Source: Dipteris shenzhenensis
Lineage: Eukaryota; Polypodiophyta; Polypodiopsida; Gleicheniales
Length of the DNA: 64,000 bases
Direction: 5' to 3' (one strand)
Assembly: GCA_047967505.1 (NCBI GenBank)
Contig: CM106539.1
This document shows, piece after piece, positions 53,850 through 64,000 of the stretch (position 1 is its first letter; every line of letters begins with the position of its first letter). The notes beneath the pieces were generated by a model. The model searched no databases. It saw only the letters and a list, made by a program, of their open reading frames with translations, and had not been told where the DNA came from. A program made the translations under genes and the position numbers.

Positions 53850-55450
53850 CCTTATGTGAGCGTGAGTGTGATTAAGGTAAGTGTGGGCATGAGTATATTG
53901 TAATTATGGAGTGAGTGTTTTAATTGTGTGCACTAAGGTGTGAGTTAATGTGTACTATAGTGTAGGTGTGATTATGACATGTATTGTAGTGAAGGTGTGA
54001 GTGTAATGTGTATTGTAGTCAAGTCGTATCGTAATTAAGGTGTGGTATTGTAATTAAGGTATTGTAATCAAGCCATATTGTTAATTAGGGGTTGTAATTA
54101 AGGTGTGAGTATTGTGATAAAGGTGTATTATAGTTAAGGTGTGCTAATTAAGAGTTGTAGTTAAAGTGTGAGTGTAGTGTCGTGTAGTGTAGTGTTAAGG
54201 TGTTTAAGGTGTGGGTCTAGTGTCGTGTAGTGTAATGTAATGTAATTGATTGTGTGTCTTTGCTAGAGTTGTGTTGTACTTAAAGTGAATTGTAGTCAAG
54301 GTGTGTTGATTAAGGGTTGGTAACTGTAGTGTAATTAGGGTGTGAGTATAGTATAATGTGTAGTGTAGTGTAGTGTAATGTAAAGTAATTGTAATTATAG
54401 GTAGTGTAGTGTAGATTGATTGTAATTGTAGTGTAGTGTAGTGTAATGTGTAGTGTAAGTTGTGACTCAATTAATTGGAGTGTATTGATTGTGTGTATTT
54501 GTTAGAGTGAGGTGTTGTAATTAGTGTAATAGGTGTGTGCATCGTAATTAGAGTTGTGTGTAGTGTGTAATTGTAGTGTAGTGTAATGTGTAGTGTATAT
54601 TAATTGTAATTGTAGAGTATTTAAGGTTTGAGTGTTATGTGTATTGTAGTGTAATTAAGTTGTGAGTGAATTAATTGGAGTGAGGTGTTATAGTTAGTGT
54701 AATAGGCGTGTGCATTGTAGTTAGAGTGGTGGATTGTATTTGTGGTGTAATTAGAGTGTTATAATTGGAGTTAAGGAGTGGTGTGTAATGTAAATTAATT
54801 ATAATTGTAGTGGTGTAGATTAATTGTAATTATAGTGTAGTGTATTGTAGTGTAATAGGTGTAGTGTAGTGTAGTGTGTAGTATATTGTAATGTAATAGG
54901 TGAATTGTAGTGTAATAGGAGTATTGTAGTGTAATAGGTGTAGTGTAGTGTAGTGTAGTGTAGTGTGGTGTGTGTAATAGTTGTATAGTGTAGTATAGTG
55001 TAATAGAGTTGTGGTGTATTTTAGTGTAATAGGTGTAGTGTAGTGTAGTGTGTAGTGTATTGTAATGTAATAGGAGTATTGTAGTGTAATAGGAGTACTG
55101 TAGTGTAATAGGTGTAGTGTGGTCTAGTGTGGTGTGTGTAATAGTTGTGTAGTGTAGTGTAGTGTAATAGTTATGGTGTATTGTAGTGTAATAGGTGTAG
55201 TGCAGTAGTGTAGTGTGTAGTGTATTGTAATGTAGTGTAATTGTTAGAATTGTTATTCGAGTTAGAGTGGTGTGTAATTCGGAATAAGGTGTACTCTAAT
55301 TAGGATTGTATTGTGTGTTAGTATTTGTAAATAATTAGTGTATTGAGAGTGATAGTCTGAGTGTATTTGTAATTAACGTGACTATAATTAGGAGTATTGA
55401 AGGTGTGCGAAGGTGGGTGCTTCGAGTATACTTGGGTGTGAGTGTGTTGA
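53850..55450. repeat. TGTAGTG/TGTAATG degenerate minisatellite
   Basis: About 1.6 kb built from words such as TGTAGTGTAATAGGTG and GTAGTGTAGTGTAATG, irregular in phase. No coding potential; the Tyr/Thr/Leu-rich frame on the other strand is an artefact. It lies between the Harbinger transposase and its accessory gene. Confidence 0.85.
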
Positions 55451-55769
55451 GTATAATTTATATGAGTGTATACATGCCATCTTTACAAATTGCATCTATC
55501 ATAATTTGGAAGACTTGAAATCAAATAAACAAATACGAGATGCTTAAGAGAGGTGGCACTTACTTGCATTCTACCTTTTTGAATTGCATTGACATAAGGA
55601 AACATGCCATTTTCTGTATTTTTTTCCCAAACTAGTAACCAATCAAGTACTTGCAAAAGTAGTTCTCAGCAAGACATTCTGTATTTCCTTTTATTACCAC
55701 ACTGAATATTTAATTTATATTGGCTAAAATTCAGTTATGCTCAGTTCAAAGACTACACTACAAAGCTAA

Positions 55770-56106
55770 GACATTCGACATGCTATTTAATTACAACACA
55801 CTAAATTCTTTCAGTTTCTACTAGCTGAAATTCAGTTTACATGAAGTTGGAAGACAACATTGCAGAGTTGGACTTACATTGAAGACATTCGGCATGTTAT
55901 TTAATTACAATACACTGAATTCTTTCAATTTCTACGAGCTGAAATTCAGTTTACATGAAGTTGGAAGGCAACATTGCAGAGTTGGACTTACATTGAAGAC
56001 ATTCGGCATGCTATTTAATTACAATACACTGAATTCTTTCAGTTTCTACTAGCTGAAAATTCAATTTACATGAAATTGGAAGACAACATTGTAGAGTGGA
56101 CTTAAC
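55770..56106 (+). repeat. Three tandem copies of a ~114-bp unit
   Basis: Units begin at about 55,770, 55,884 and 55,998 with ACATTCGRCATGYTATTTAA and share TGAAATTCAGTTTACATGAA. Non-coding. Confidence 0.85.
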
Positions 56107-56334
56107 AGAACCCATATATTGGCAAAAGTATATGTTGATGCCCATACAACATAGCACAATCCATAGACATTCAAAAAACGTTGAGCTATAGACCTTTGCA
56201 AGAAGCTACCACCGACCATATCTACATGCCTAAACAAGCAAGGCTATCAAAATCTATGGCATCCATAGATGCGGAGTCTCCCGCATGCAAAAAAGAAAAG
56301 CATGCAGCTTGCACATCAACATAACACCACAAGA

Positions 56335-56930
56335 TCAATGCAAAGATGTTCCCAAAGCAAAAGAGACAGTCTCGATGGCACTGGCAATCATGTAGAGAGC
56401 CTTGTTTTCGTCCCGCTCGTTCTCCAGCCGCTCCGTCTCCAATGCGAGTCTCTCCCTGTTCACCCTGCAACCGTCGTTGAACTCCTCTCGCGAGATCTCA
56501 ACAAGGTCTTCCTGGGATTTTATTCTCTTGTCTTCCAGGCAGGTGAATCGATCTAATATCTTGCACGTGGTATCCTCGAAGCCCTTCATCACCTCAGCAA
56601 CACGGCCCATCCTCTTCTTTCATTTCTGACCACTCGACTATTCTTTTAGGGAGGAAGGTTGATTCTTGTCAGCCCCTTTCTCCTGGGCAGCTCCATCCAA
56701 AGCGAGTCTCGAACCATCTGCACACAGTACAGCAATACCAAAGAAAGCCCGTCCATAAACGTGTGCAGGCAACAGTGGAGATCATGCATGAAAGTGAAGA
56801 AGGAACTTACCATGCACCGCACCGGAGGTGTCTACCAACATGTCACCCGGTTCTACCGCCTTGGACTTGCCATAGAACCCCTCGATGATCTTGAAAACTT
56901 CCTCATCGAAACGAGAGGGCAGCTTGCTCT
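56335..56930 (-). pseudogene. Harbinger accessory (Myb/SANT-like) protein, C-terminal part
   Basis: Reading leftward from the junction: KLPSRFDEEVFKIIEGFYGK and VEPGDMLVDTSGAVHG, then a donor GTAAGTTCC near 56.81 kb. The frame used next is uncertain; a last segment (MGRVAEVMKGFEDTTCK, ERDENKALYMIASAIETV) ends at 56,335. The LPxxFDxEVF and acidic/coiled C-terminus are typical of the Myb/trihelix-like partner proteins of Harbinger transposases. The DNA-binding N-terminus is missing because the element is cut at 56,930/56,931. Confidence 0.5.
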
Positions 56931-57204
56931 TCACAAATTTCTCTCACCAGTCTTTGAAAAGGTGCCTTGGGTATTGCAAAGCCTATAGCTTTCTATTGCC
57001 TCTCCTGATCTCCCTTAGCATACTTGCACCATGATTCAATCTTTTGGCCTTTTGCTTGAGTAGGCTCATTGGCTTACCCTTCCTACCATGTGCAGCTCTT
57101 CCCTTTGGAGGCACACTAAATTTCTTGGTACCTGCCCCAGCTGCTGTTGCTGCAAGCCCTGGCCCTTTGCCAACTTTCCTTGCAGTTGACTTGGTTCTTG
57201 CCAT
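56931..57204 (-). pseudogene. Truncated histone H3 N-terminal part (copy B)
   Basis: ATG at 57,204; the tail is the same as in copy A up to LREIRR. Here the next bases differ (AGAGGCAATAG instead of AGGTAATAG, two bases longer), so the frame shifts to a stop soon after. Sequence identity continues to AGAGAAATTTGTGA at 56,931, where Harbinger sequence takes over. The protease exons are absent. Confidence 0.88.
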
Positions 57205-57311
57205 CACTCTGAAAAACTGCATACAAAGGATTGGAAAGAGATCACAGACATGGAGAACATGTTTTGACAAAGAAAAGGCAATCACAGGGGTGGATGAAGC
57301 AATATAGATAA

Positions 57312-59121
57312 ATTTGCAATAAAATGCGATATGAGCAATTTGAAATTTCAAACAGGTCCACATCGCATTTTGCTGCAAATTTTTGAAATGACATGCTGGT
57401 GCATTCCTAGAGTGATTTCTCTGTCTCTACAACTAAATACAGTATGAATGGAGTTTATGCAAGAAGATTACAGCTACGGATAGCTATGGAAGTCACAAAA
57501 CCAGAATGACAGGGGTTGATGAAGCAATATTTCAATATTTGCAACAAAACGCGATTTCAGCTGTTTGAAATTCCTAAGGCCTTCTCCTCGCGTTTTGCTG
57601 CAAATTCATGAGGCAGCATGCTGGAATATGCCTTCAGTCATTTGAAGGTGTTTGCATAACCATACAGGATGGATTGAGTCTATGGAAGGCAAGAAGTGTG
57701 CACAGGCTGAAGGGAGAACCCATAAGTACAGTTTTACCCTCACATGCAAATATCACACTTGAAGATCTGCATTCCTACAGTGATTTCTCTGTCTTGACTT
57801 GAGTCTATGCATTTCCATGCAGGATGGATTTTTTCTATTGTAGGCAAGAAGATTGCAGAGACTAAGGGGAGAACCCATTGTTACTAACCTGGAATCTATC
57901 TGTGGATGTGCTGTGCTGCTGATGAGTAACCTGTGCTGAGGATGAACCTGTGCTGCTGGACAGGATGCTGATGTTGTAGAGTATGGAGGTAGGGAGGCAA
58001 GAGAGCAGAGACTGGAGGGCAAGAGGTCTAAAACAGGATACCACAAATAAGTGAAAATACAAATAAGGCATCTTCTAAATCCCACACGTGTGGAATGTAG
58101 TCGTTTTTCACACGTGTGGATGGGACCTAGATCTCTTGGAGTTTGAAATTTGGCACGTGTGAAAGTACACTTTATGCCTTGGAACTTGTGCCATTCATGA
58201 TTTCATAATCAATACCACAACCACTCTTCCCTCCCCTGCCTCCCAATCTTTCATCCCTGCCACGACCCTCGCATCTTCCATTTCCTTCTCTCTGATCCTT
58301 TCCTACCCAGCGCACTCCATCCAGACTACTGCAACCTGCCTGAAGACTACTACTACTGCCAGATCTCCAGGTTACCTAGAGTGCAGAGTTCAAGCTAGTG
58401 AAAGAGCAGGAGATTTACCAGTGCAACTCCAACAGCATGGAAAAGGAAAAAAAAGGTTAGAATTCTAGATTGGTTTCAATGTTTTTTTACATATATTTCT
58501 TCCATCCATTGGATTTTTGATGTCCAAATGTCTTCACTCAGCTCCATCCTTCTTGTTACATTTTTAATTTATACTGTCTTAGAATGTGGTAAATCACCCA
58601 GGAATTAGATTGGAGATGGATATGAATAGAAACTAGAAATTTTCAACAAAATGCGAGGAGAGTGGTTTATAATTCTCTAAATAGCCCATATCGCATTTTG
58701 CTGCAAATTCCTGTTGTTGACACATTCCTCATGAAAAGTTTCACTCAGCTCCATTATTTCTCTTGCATATGAGATCATAGTGTCCAGGAATCACTGAGAT
58801 GAACCTAGTGCTTGATTTGACATGCACATGAACAGAACTTGAGAATTTGCAACAAAATGCGAGGAGAGTGGTTTATAAATCTCTAAATAGCCCATATCGC
58901 ATTTTGCTGCAAATTCCTGTTGTTGACACATTCCTCATGAAAAGTTTCACTCAGCTCTAGCATTTCTCTTGCATATGAGATCATAGTGTCCAGGAATCAC
59001 TTAGATGAACCTAGTGTTTGATTTGACATGCACATGAACAGAACTGGAGAATTTGCAACAAAATGCGAGGAGAGTGCTTTATATTTTCCAAATGGTCTCC
59101 CATCGCGTTTTGCTGCAAATT
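57312..59121. repeat. Hairpin repeats of copy B
   Basis: The five hairpins of copy A are present in reverse order at about 57,312, 57,537, 58,640, 58,846 and 59,050 with the same arms (AATTTGCARCAAAAYGCGA). Conservation of all five is expected from the recent duplication. Confidence 0.8.
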
Positions 59122-59340
59122 CCTGTGTCTGATTTGGTTCTCACTTCTACCTCATTAATTTGCTATCTTTAGCCCTGTGGAAATCTTCCTTGATGATGAG
59201 AAATGTTTTTGCTTTGGAACAGCTCTATCTTCACTCTTTGGTGCTCTAGGTTCTCGTGCATTAACCAAATGCAATTTCAAATCAGCAAACTCTACCATCA
59301 ATTAGGAGATATTATGATCTAACTTAGAGGACTTTGGTAC

Positions 59341-59640
59341 CTAAGGACTACCCATTACCTCCACCATAGAAGTTGAAGCTGTTGAAGACACAAAAGAGGA
59401 TTCGATCTTTAGAGAAGCTTCTTTCTTGGTCGCAATGCGAAGTGCCTCCATGTATATTGTTGGATCTTTACTCATTACTTTTGAGCAAAGATAAGGCTCC
59501 AAAGCCATAACAAATTTGCTCATCTTTAAGTGCTCCATCCTTGAGAGACTTTGAGGGGCCGATGATGTAGATGCCACAGCTCGCAAAGCTGCCCTTTTAT
59601 ACTTTGTCCATAAAGTTTCATATCAGATTGCCAACGTAGT
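59341..59640 (-). pseudogene. Captured gag fragment (copy B)
   Basis: Same as the fragment at 44.96-45.26 kb (LKMSKFVMALEPYLCSKVMS). It is cut at about 59,640 by the 2.1-kb deletion that joins it to the unknown gene. Confidence 0.7.
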
Positions 59641-60327
59641 TTTGGAAAGATGAACTGCTTGTTGCTGATGAAAATGAGAAGGTACTTCAAATCAAATACT
59701 TTGACTTCTGCTTAACTTTGTTTTTGTAGGTTGTGTATTGTCTCACTCCAACCTTTTGATAAGTGGCAGCTACAAATTGAGGATGACACATTCCTCCAGA
59801 GATCAAGTGGAAGCAGGCAGGTTGGGTTTCGCAAAATGTCAGGCCTAGCTCATTATATTCATAATCTAGGCAGTGCCAAGATCTTGATTTACCATAGGCA
59901 GTTGAGCAACAATGGAGAAGCCATTGTTTACTTCTTAAAATGTTTGTCCAGGGCTTTAGGTGGACATGTTCTTTCATGGCAAAAGGAAAAGATCATTTTG
60001 ATAGAGAGGTTGTCTGCCATAGCTATATTTGGAGATTATGTGAATAAGCAGGCCTCTAGGGCCGCTTACTTTTTGTCTTACACTTCTTATGCATTAGCAT
60101 GTGGTGTTAAGGAGCCCAAATATCCGGAGGGCTATGGAAAACACCAGCTCGTAAGGTTTCGAGAGCCACCCATGATTGCATCAGGCCACACAGTCCAAGA
60201 AGAGGAACAGGTGGAGAGAGCTGAAGAAAAGGATAAACAAACAGTCGACATCAAGCCAATAAAGAAGGAAAAGACTCCAATCAAGATCAAAAAGAGAGTT
60301 CCGATCGACAGGCCCTGGGAGAAATAG
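59641..60327 (+). pseudogene. Unknown transposon gene, 3' part only (copy B)
   Basis: Contains the end of the penultimate exon (KDELLVADENEKVLQIKYF) and the last exon (59,731-60,327; FRKMSGLAHYIHNLGSAKIL, Lys-rich C-terminus). Everything upstream, including the zinc-binding and basic regions, is deleted. The last exon differs from copy A at only three or four residues. Confidence 0.7.
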
Positions 60328-60750
60328 GATTTAGTCATCAAATATAGCACAAACATTATATTAAATTTGAACTGATTTGTACAAAGTCTTTGATATCTGG
60401 TATGAACTTGTATAAATGATTAATAAGTTGATGATGAAAGGATTTGTACATTTACATAGAGTGGTGTCGTTAAATATTAAACGAACAATATATTGAAATT
60501 GTGAACAAATTGTATTAAGTTTAGATCATATATTTCACAAAAGAAATACTTTTCATGCATAACACCAAGAGTCACTTGTTCCACTGAAAAAATTTCTATT
60601 GAATGAGTTTGAAAACATGTGGACATAACACCAATAAGTTACAAATGAGTCCTATTCATGTTTACTTGTCCATTTATGGTTTCTAAATATCTTCAATTCC
60701 CTCCATTGTCTATGTCTCTCTGCTGCAATTGAATTGTCTAGAGCTTGTCT

Positions 60751-63385
60751 TCATCTTTGCTTTTGGGCTAGAAGAAAAGCAAGCTTGATTTTGGAGCTAG
60801 CAACTTTTCTTTTAGCATGCAGCCTCTATAGTATGCCTCGGTAAAACCATTGGAAGAATTCCTTCAGACTATTTGCCTTCTGACTCCCTTCATAGTGTTG
60901 TGTGTGTCTAAAAAATGCATTACGTGCCATGTAGTGACACTTCTCCATGCCTTGGGTAGACCAAATAGCTGGGCATCCATACTTTTTGACAAAATAGGGA
61001 AGGTGGTTGTATATGATATGCTGTAAGACATAAGAATGCATAGTAAGTAATAAAAAAAAGAGAATCACACTTAAGTAAAAGAAAAAGATAGAACCTTACC
61101 ATGTAGTGAGTTATATTGCAGGCTGTCCACGCGTCTTTCATTGACTTCCCAAAATGTTTAATTGCCTCCTCAAAGTTCTTGTAATCACTCTTTGTCCATG
61201 TTACTTTGTCACAGAACATGAAGAGTTGATCAAGAGACCTCCACACCTCTGCCTTCCTATTTCTGCTTCCCCATCTGCCTCGTGATCTTTCACAGCATTA
61301 TGGACTTGCTTCCACAATCCATAATAAATCTTTGAAACTGTTCTACCTTGCCTTACTTGCTTACTGTGTTTGGGTCGAGACAAGAATCTTCTTGCCTTAA
61401 TACCACCAATAGAGGGCTTGATTGGTACCTCCTTGCCATTGGTAGACTTTTTAAAATCCGTTGTGATTTGAACATCTCCTCCATGCAGACCTATATCGGA
61501 TAACACTTTTTCCAATGCTTGAAGAGCATCCTTTCTATTTTTTTCGAGATGGAGTTTCCAAGAAAATCCAATATATAAAAATACCAATTTCTCAATAATT
61601 CGACATAGACCATGCAATGTGCAGATGTGAACATTACATAGTGGAATGTCCAGAATGGCCTTGAAGTCAGGGTCAACTTTATCTCTATTAGGTGCTCTCT
61701 TCCACCATTTTGAATCCATTACTTGAGCTGATTCTTTGCAGTAAAGACAAGGAGACTTTGAGTTGCCTCCTTTACTACTGTTATACATGCACTTAAGTGT
61801 TTTAAGATCCCCAGCCATGTGCCACTCTACTTGAAAATCACCTTTTCCTGCAACATGGAGATTCTCGCCTTGCACTTGTCTTTTGATTATTCTTGGTATT
61901 TCCATGTGGTGAAACACCCAATCTAGTGTTTCATGGTCTTCGGTCTTCACCTGCCAGATTATAGAAAACGAAAGTATTACTATAACAGATTTGAAAACAA
62001 TGACCAAAATCAAGTATAAAACAAAAAATGATCATACCTGGAACGAGCCTAACCACCATATGTGTTTCTCTGACTGCACACTAAAATACTTCGAACTTGC
62101 TTCAGTCAATGATGTATCAATTGCTCCATTCATCAATGTAATAGTAACTCTTTCCATTTTCTTTTCCTTTACAACCTCACACTCATCCAGTTTGATAACA
62201 AATTTCAAAATGCCTTTGCACTCCTCAAATGTTATTCCATAAAACTCGACCATTCTTTTTTGAAGTTGTTGCAGATCTAAAAATATATTGTTCCAAGGAT
62301 CATACACAGTGGTTCCTTTAACACCATGAAATATTTCTTCAATATGGATATATTGCCCAATAAATTCATCTATACTTTCATTCAAATGACCTCTTATCCT
62401 CCACACGGTTGCTGGATTTGGCAGTAAAACTCGTTTAATCCTTTGATCTTTCAAAGTTGAGGATATCGCATGGAAAATCGAACTATATCCCTTCCTGCTA
62501 ACTCCACTAACATCAAGAGCCTCTTGGATTATAGTGCCATCAACTTGATTATTGGATACAAAGTCCTCTACAACATTGCGTTTGACTGTTTTGTATTTTT
62601 TTCCTCAATCAAACCTTTTGCTACACCGCAAGAAAGCAATCCTTTCATTTGTTTAACAGGCAGAAGGTTCGGGTCCATATTTTCTTTTGCAGGCTCCAAT
62701 AATTTCCTGTAGTAACAACACAATATGACTATATCATTCAGCACCTCCATTCTTATTTTGCGATAGTTGATGAAATAGATATAGTCTGGAAGAGAGTCTT
62801 TTTGAATATACAAAATGATAAATTTCAATCTAACCTTGCTTCCTGAATTCGTCGCTTGCATCCACCAGTCCCAGCCTTGAAATTTGCAATGTTTTTAATC
62901 TTCCTGCTACGTAGTCTGTCTCCAAGCACGGTTCTCTTCTTTCTTGCTCTTGTCAACTCTTTTTTACTCTTTGAATGCTCCTCAATTTCATTCTGCAACT
63001 GCTGCTCCAATTTTGCACGAATGGCTATCTCCTGCATCTTGGCCCCCTTTTCTTGTAGGTACATCATTTTATACATTTCTGCAAATGCAGACTGCGCTGA
63101 AATATAACCAAGAAGTCCATTTTGTCCATCGCCAACAAACCTCAGTAATGTGGTGGGATTGACAAATGGAGGTGTAGAGTTTTTTACTTGACACTTTGGA
63201 TATATGCTTCCATCGCACCATAAGTCAATATGTTGAAGCCCTTCTCTTCTCATATTTTCCCGCTGTTGAGCATTCAGCACCGTATCCTTTCATCTTTTTT
63301 GTGCTGGAGCATATTGTTCTTCTAAGTCGATGTGAAGATGGTGTAATCGCTTCTTCCGAGATAGTGACTCACTAGTATCGGCCAT
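60751..63385 (-). pseudogene. DDE-type transposase candidate (copy B)
   Basis: Same exon plan as copy A. Here the KLEQQL codon after the first block is CAG, not TAG, and the SSIFHAISSTLKDQ frame is intact, so the second exon reads into the D1 region without break. New damage: CGA to TGA in the early KRRKD motif. Shared with A: the A7 frame switch, the frame change before VWRSLDQLFMF and the TAG after FYRGIL. The D1, D2, CxxC and E motifs are all present. Confidence 0.7.
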
Positions 63386-63754
63386 TTTTTGTGCTTCTGA
63401 GGTTGCGAAGTTTGTTTTTCAATCTCATAGTCGTTTTGTAACATGAATCGTGGAAGTGTGGCGGTATCCATGTGAATATTTTGAAAACTTGCAATCACTT
63501 AGTTCAGTGATGGACTCTTTATGAAAGGCCTGCACACATCGGCCAAAGAGATGCGGAATCTTTGGTAAACAAAAAAAAATCTAAGAAGATATTTAATGCA
63601 AAATCGTGTTGGTCAGACAAAAGATTATCTTATTCCTTTTTCAATTGACAGTTCTGTAGTCCTTACTGACAGTTCTGAGCCACGTTTCCGTATTTTACTA
63701 TTTTTTAGGTCTTTTAGGAGAGAAATAAATCAAAAAATAGTGAATTTCTTACAG

Positions 63755-63786
63755 GGCCCCAAAATGAGTTCCCTTTTTCCCTAATG
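63755..63786 (-). repeat. Terminal inverted repeat of copy B
   Basis: GGCCCCAAAATGAG to CCCTAATG, identical in plan to the left terminus of copy A. Confidence 0.9.
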
Positions 63787-64000
63787 CTAGCCACCTTCAA
63801 TTTTCCAGCCTCGTTGCCCTCCGCAGTCCTACTCCAGCTAATGTTTTCACATTCATCATCCTATTTAAGATCTTCGACGTACAACTTTCCACACTTCAAT
63901 TTGCATGTACATTCACTTTTCCTGTATGGCCTTTCCCTGACCATCATCACATGTCCCGCTCAGAGCCCATATCAATGGGTGGGTTTATGCTGGACTAGAA
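63787..64000 (+). repeat. 0.84-kb dispersed repeat, flank of copy B
   Basis: Mirrors 38,450-38,740 and shares its private differences from the 27.28-28.1-kb copy (for example CCAGCTAATGTTTTC and CATGTACATTC). It continues past the window end. Confidence 0.9.

Larger units (their letters stand above)
52040..56930. mobile_element. PIF/Harbinger-type element, truncated on the right
   Basis: Contains a DDE_Tnp_4 transposase on the plus strand and an accessory gene on the minus strand, the normal two-gene plan, with minisatellite sequence between. The left edge has a short inverted repeat GCTAGTGCG/CGCACTAG (52,047-52,095) and may be the terminus. The right end is lost where the inverted copy of the large transposon begins, in the middle of the accessory gene. 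Confidence 0.65.
56931..63786 (-). mobile_element. Inverted, truncated copy (B) of the large transposon
   Basis: Mirrors 38,741-47,664 at high identity from the left terminal repeat (63,755-63,786) to the middle of the histone gene. It lacks about 2.1 kb corresponding to 42,858-44,960. The flank beyond its terminus (63,787-64,000) also mirrors 38,450-38,740, so both arms come from one insertion that was later duplicated in inverted orientation. The right half of the element was not copied. Confidence 0.92.

Noticed and set aside
54204-54470. Open frame rich in Thr/Tyr/Leu/His (HYTLHYTTLQLQ)
   Set aside because: Translation of the TGTAGTG minisatellite; composition artefact.
53850-55450. Telomere-like repeat array
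   Set aside because: The words are TGTAGTG/TGTAATG, not the plant telomere heptamer TTTAGGG, and the period is irregular.

Overview
The window looks like nuclear DNA of a land plant with a large, repeat-rich genome. The evidence is plant-type Ty1/copia and chromodomain Ty3/gypsy retroelements primed by initiator tRNA-Met, several CACTA elements with TNP2/DUF4218/DUF4216 genes, a LINE 3' end, a PIF/Harbinger element, and GT-AG introns. I cannot place it more finely. I see no ordinary host gene, tRNA, rRNA or CRISPR array; almost everything is transposon or transposon debris.

Layout. 0-4.4 kb: decayed gag remnant, purine minisatellite, and the probable 5' part of a CACTA element. 4.55-10.45 kb: complete but mutated minus-strand Ty1/copia element with short LTRs and an ATTAT target duplication, nested in that CACTA gene. 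10.46-13.7 kb: rest of the plus-strand CACTA transposase. 13.8-16.1 kb: a second, minus-strand TNP2. 16.1-19.4 kb: CACTA subterminal repeats around a plus-strand accessory gene. 21.0-25.5 kb: a deleted CACTA holding a gag-only LTR element, then a gag/LTR scrap. 25.5-27.28 kb: LINE 3' ends. 27.28-28.1 kb: a 0.84-kb dispersed repeat. 28.99-34.45 kb: minus-strand chromovirus (Ty3/gypsy) whose gag is split by a 1.06-kb copy of the CACTA end at 18.5-19.6 kb. 34.5-37.05 kb: another CACTA.

The most notable object is a 12.77-kb DNA transposon at 38,741-51,506, bounded by 32-bp terminal inverted repeats and inserted in a copy of the 0.84-kb repeat. It carries four genes: (1) a four-exon DDE-type transposase candidate with a large D2-E insertion and a CxxC motif; (2) a minus-strand multi-exon gene of unknown function; (3) a six-coding-exon gene whose first coding exon is a histone H3, with an intact H3-type N-terminal tail (ARTKSTARK) and CENH3-like helix signatures, and whose later exons form a Ulp1/SENP-type (C48) SUMO protease; (4) a second unknown minus-strand gene. 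Five 71-72-bp hairpins lie upstream of, and in the 5' intron of, the histone-protease gene. Most premature stops are TAG where CAG is expected, as in a methylated, silenced element.

A near-identical but truncated inverted copy of the element's left part and its flank lies at 56,931-64,000. The two arms are separated by the right part of the element, the other half of the host repeat, a PIF/Harbinger element (52.04-56.93 kb) and a TGTAGTG-rich minisatellite. The inverted copy continues past the window end.
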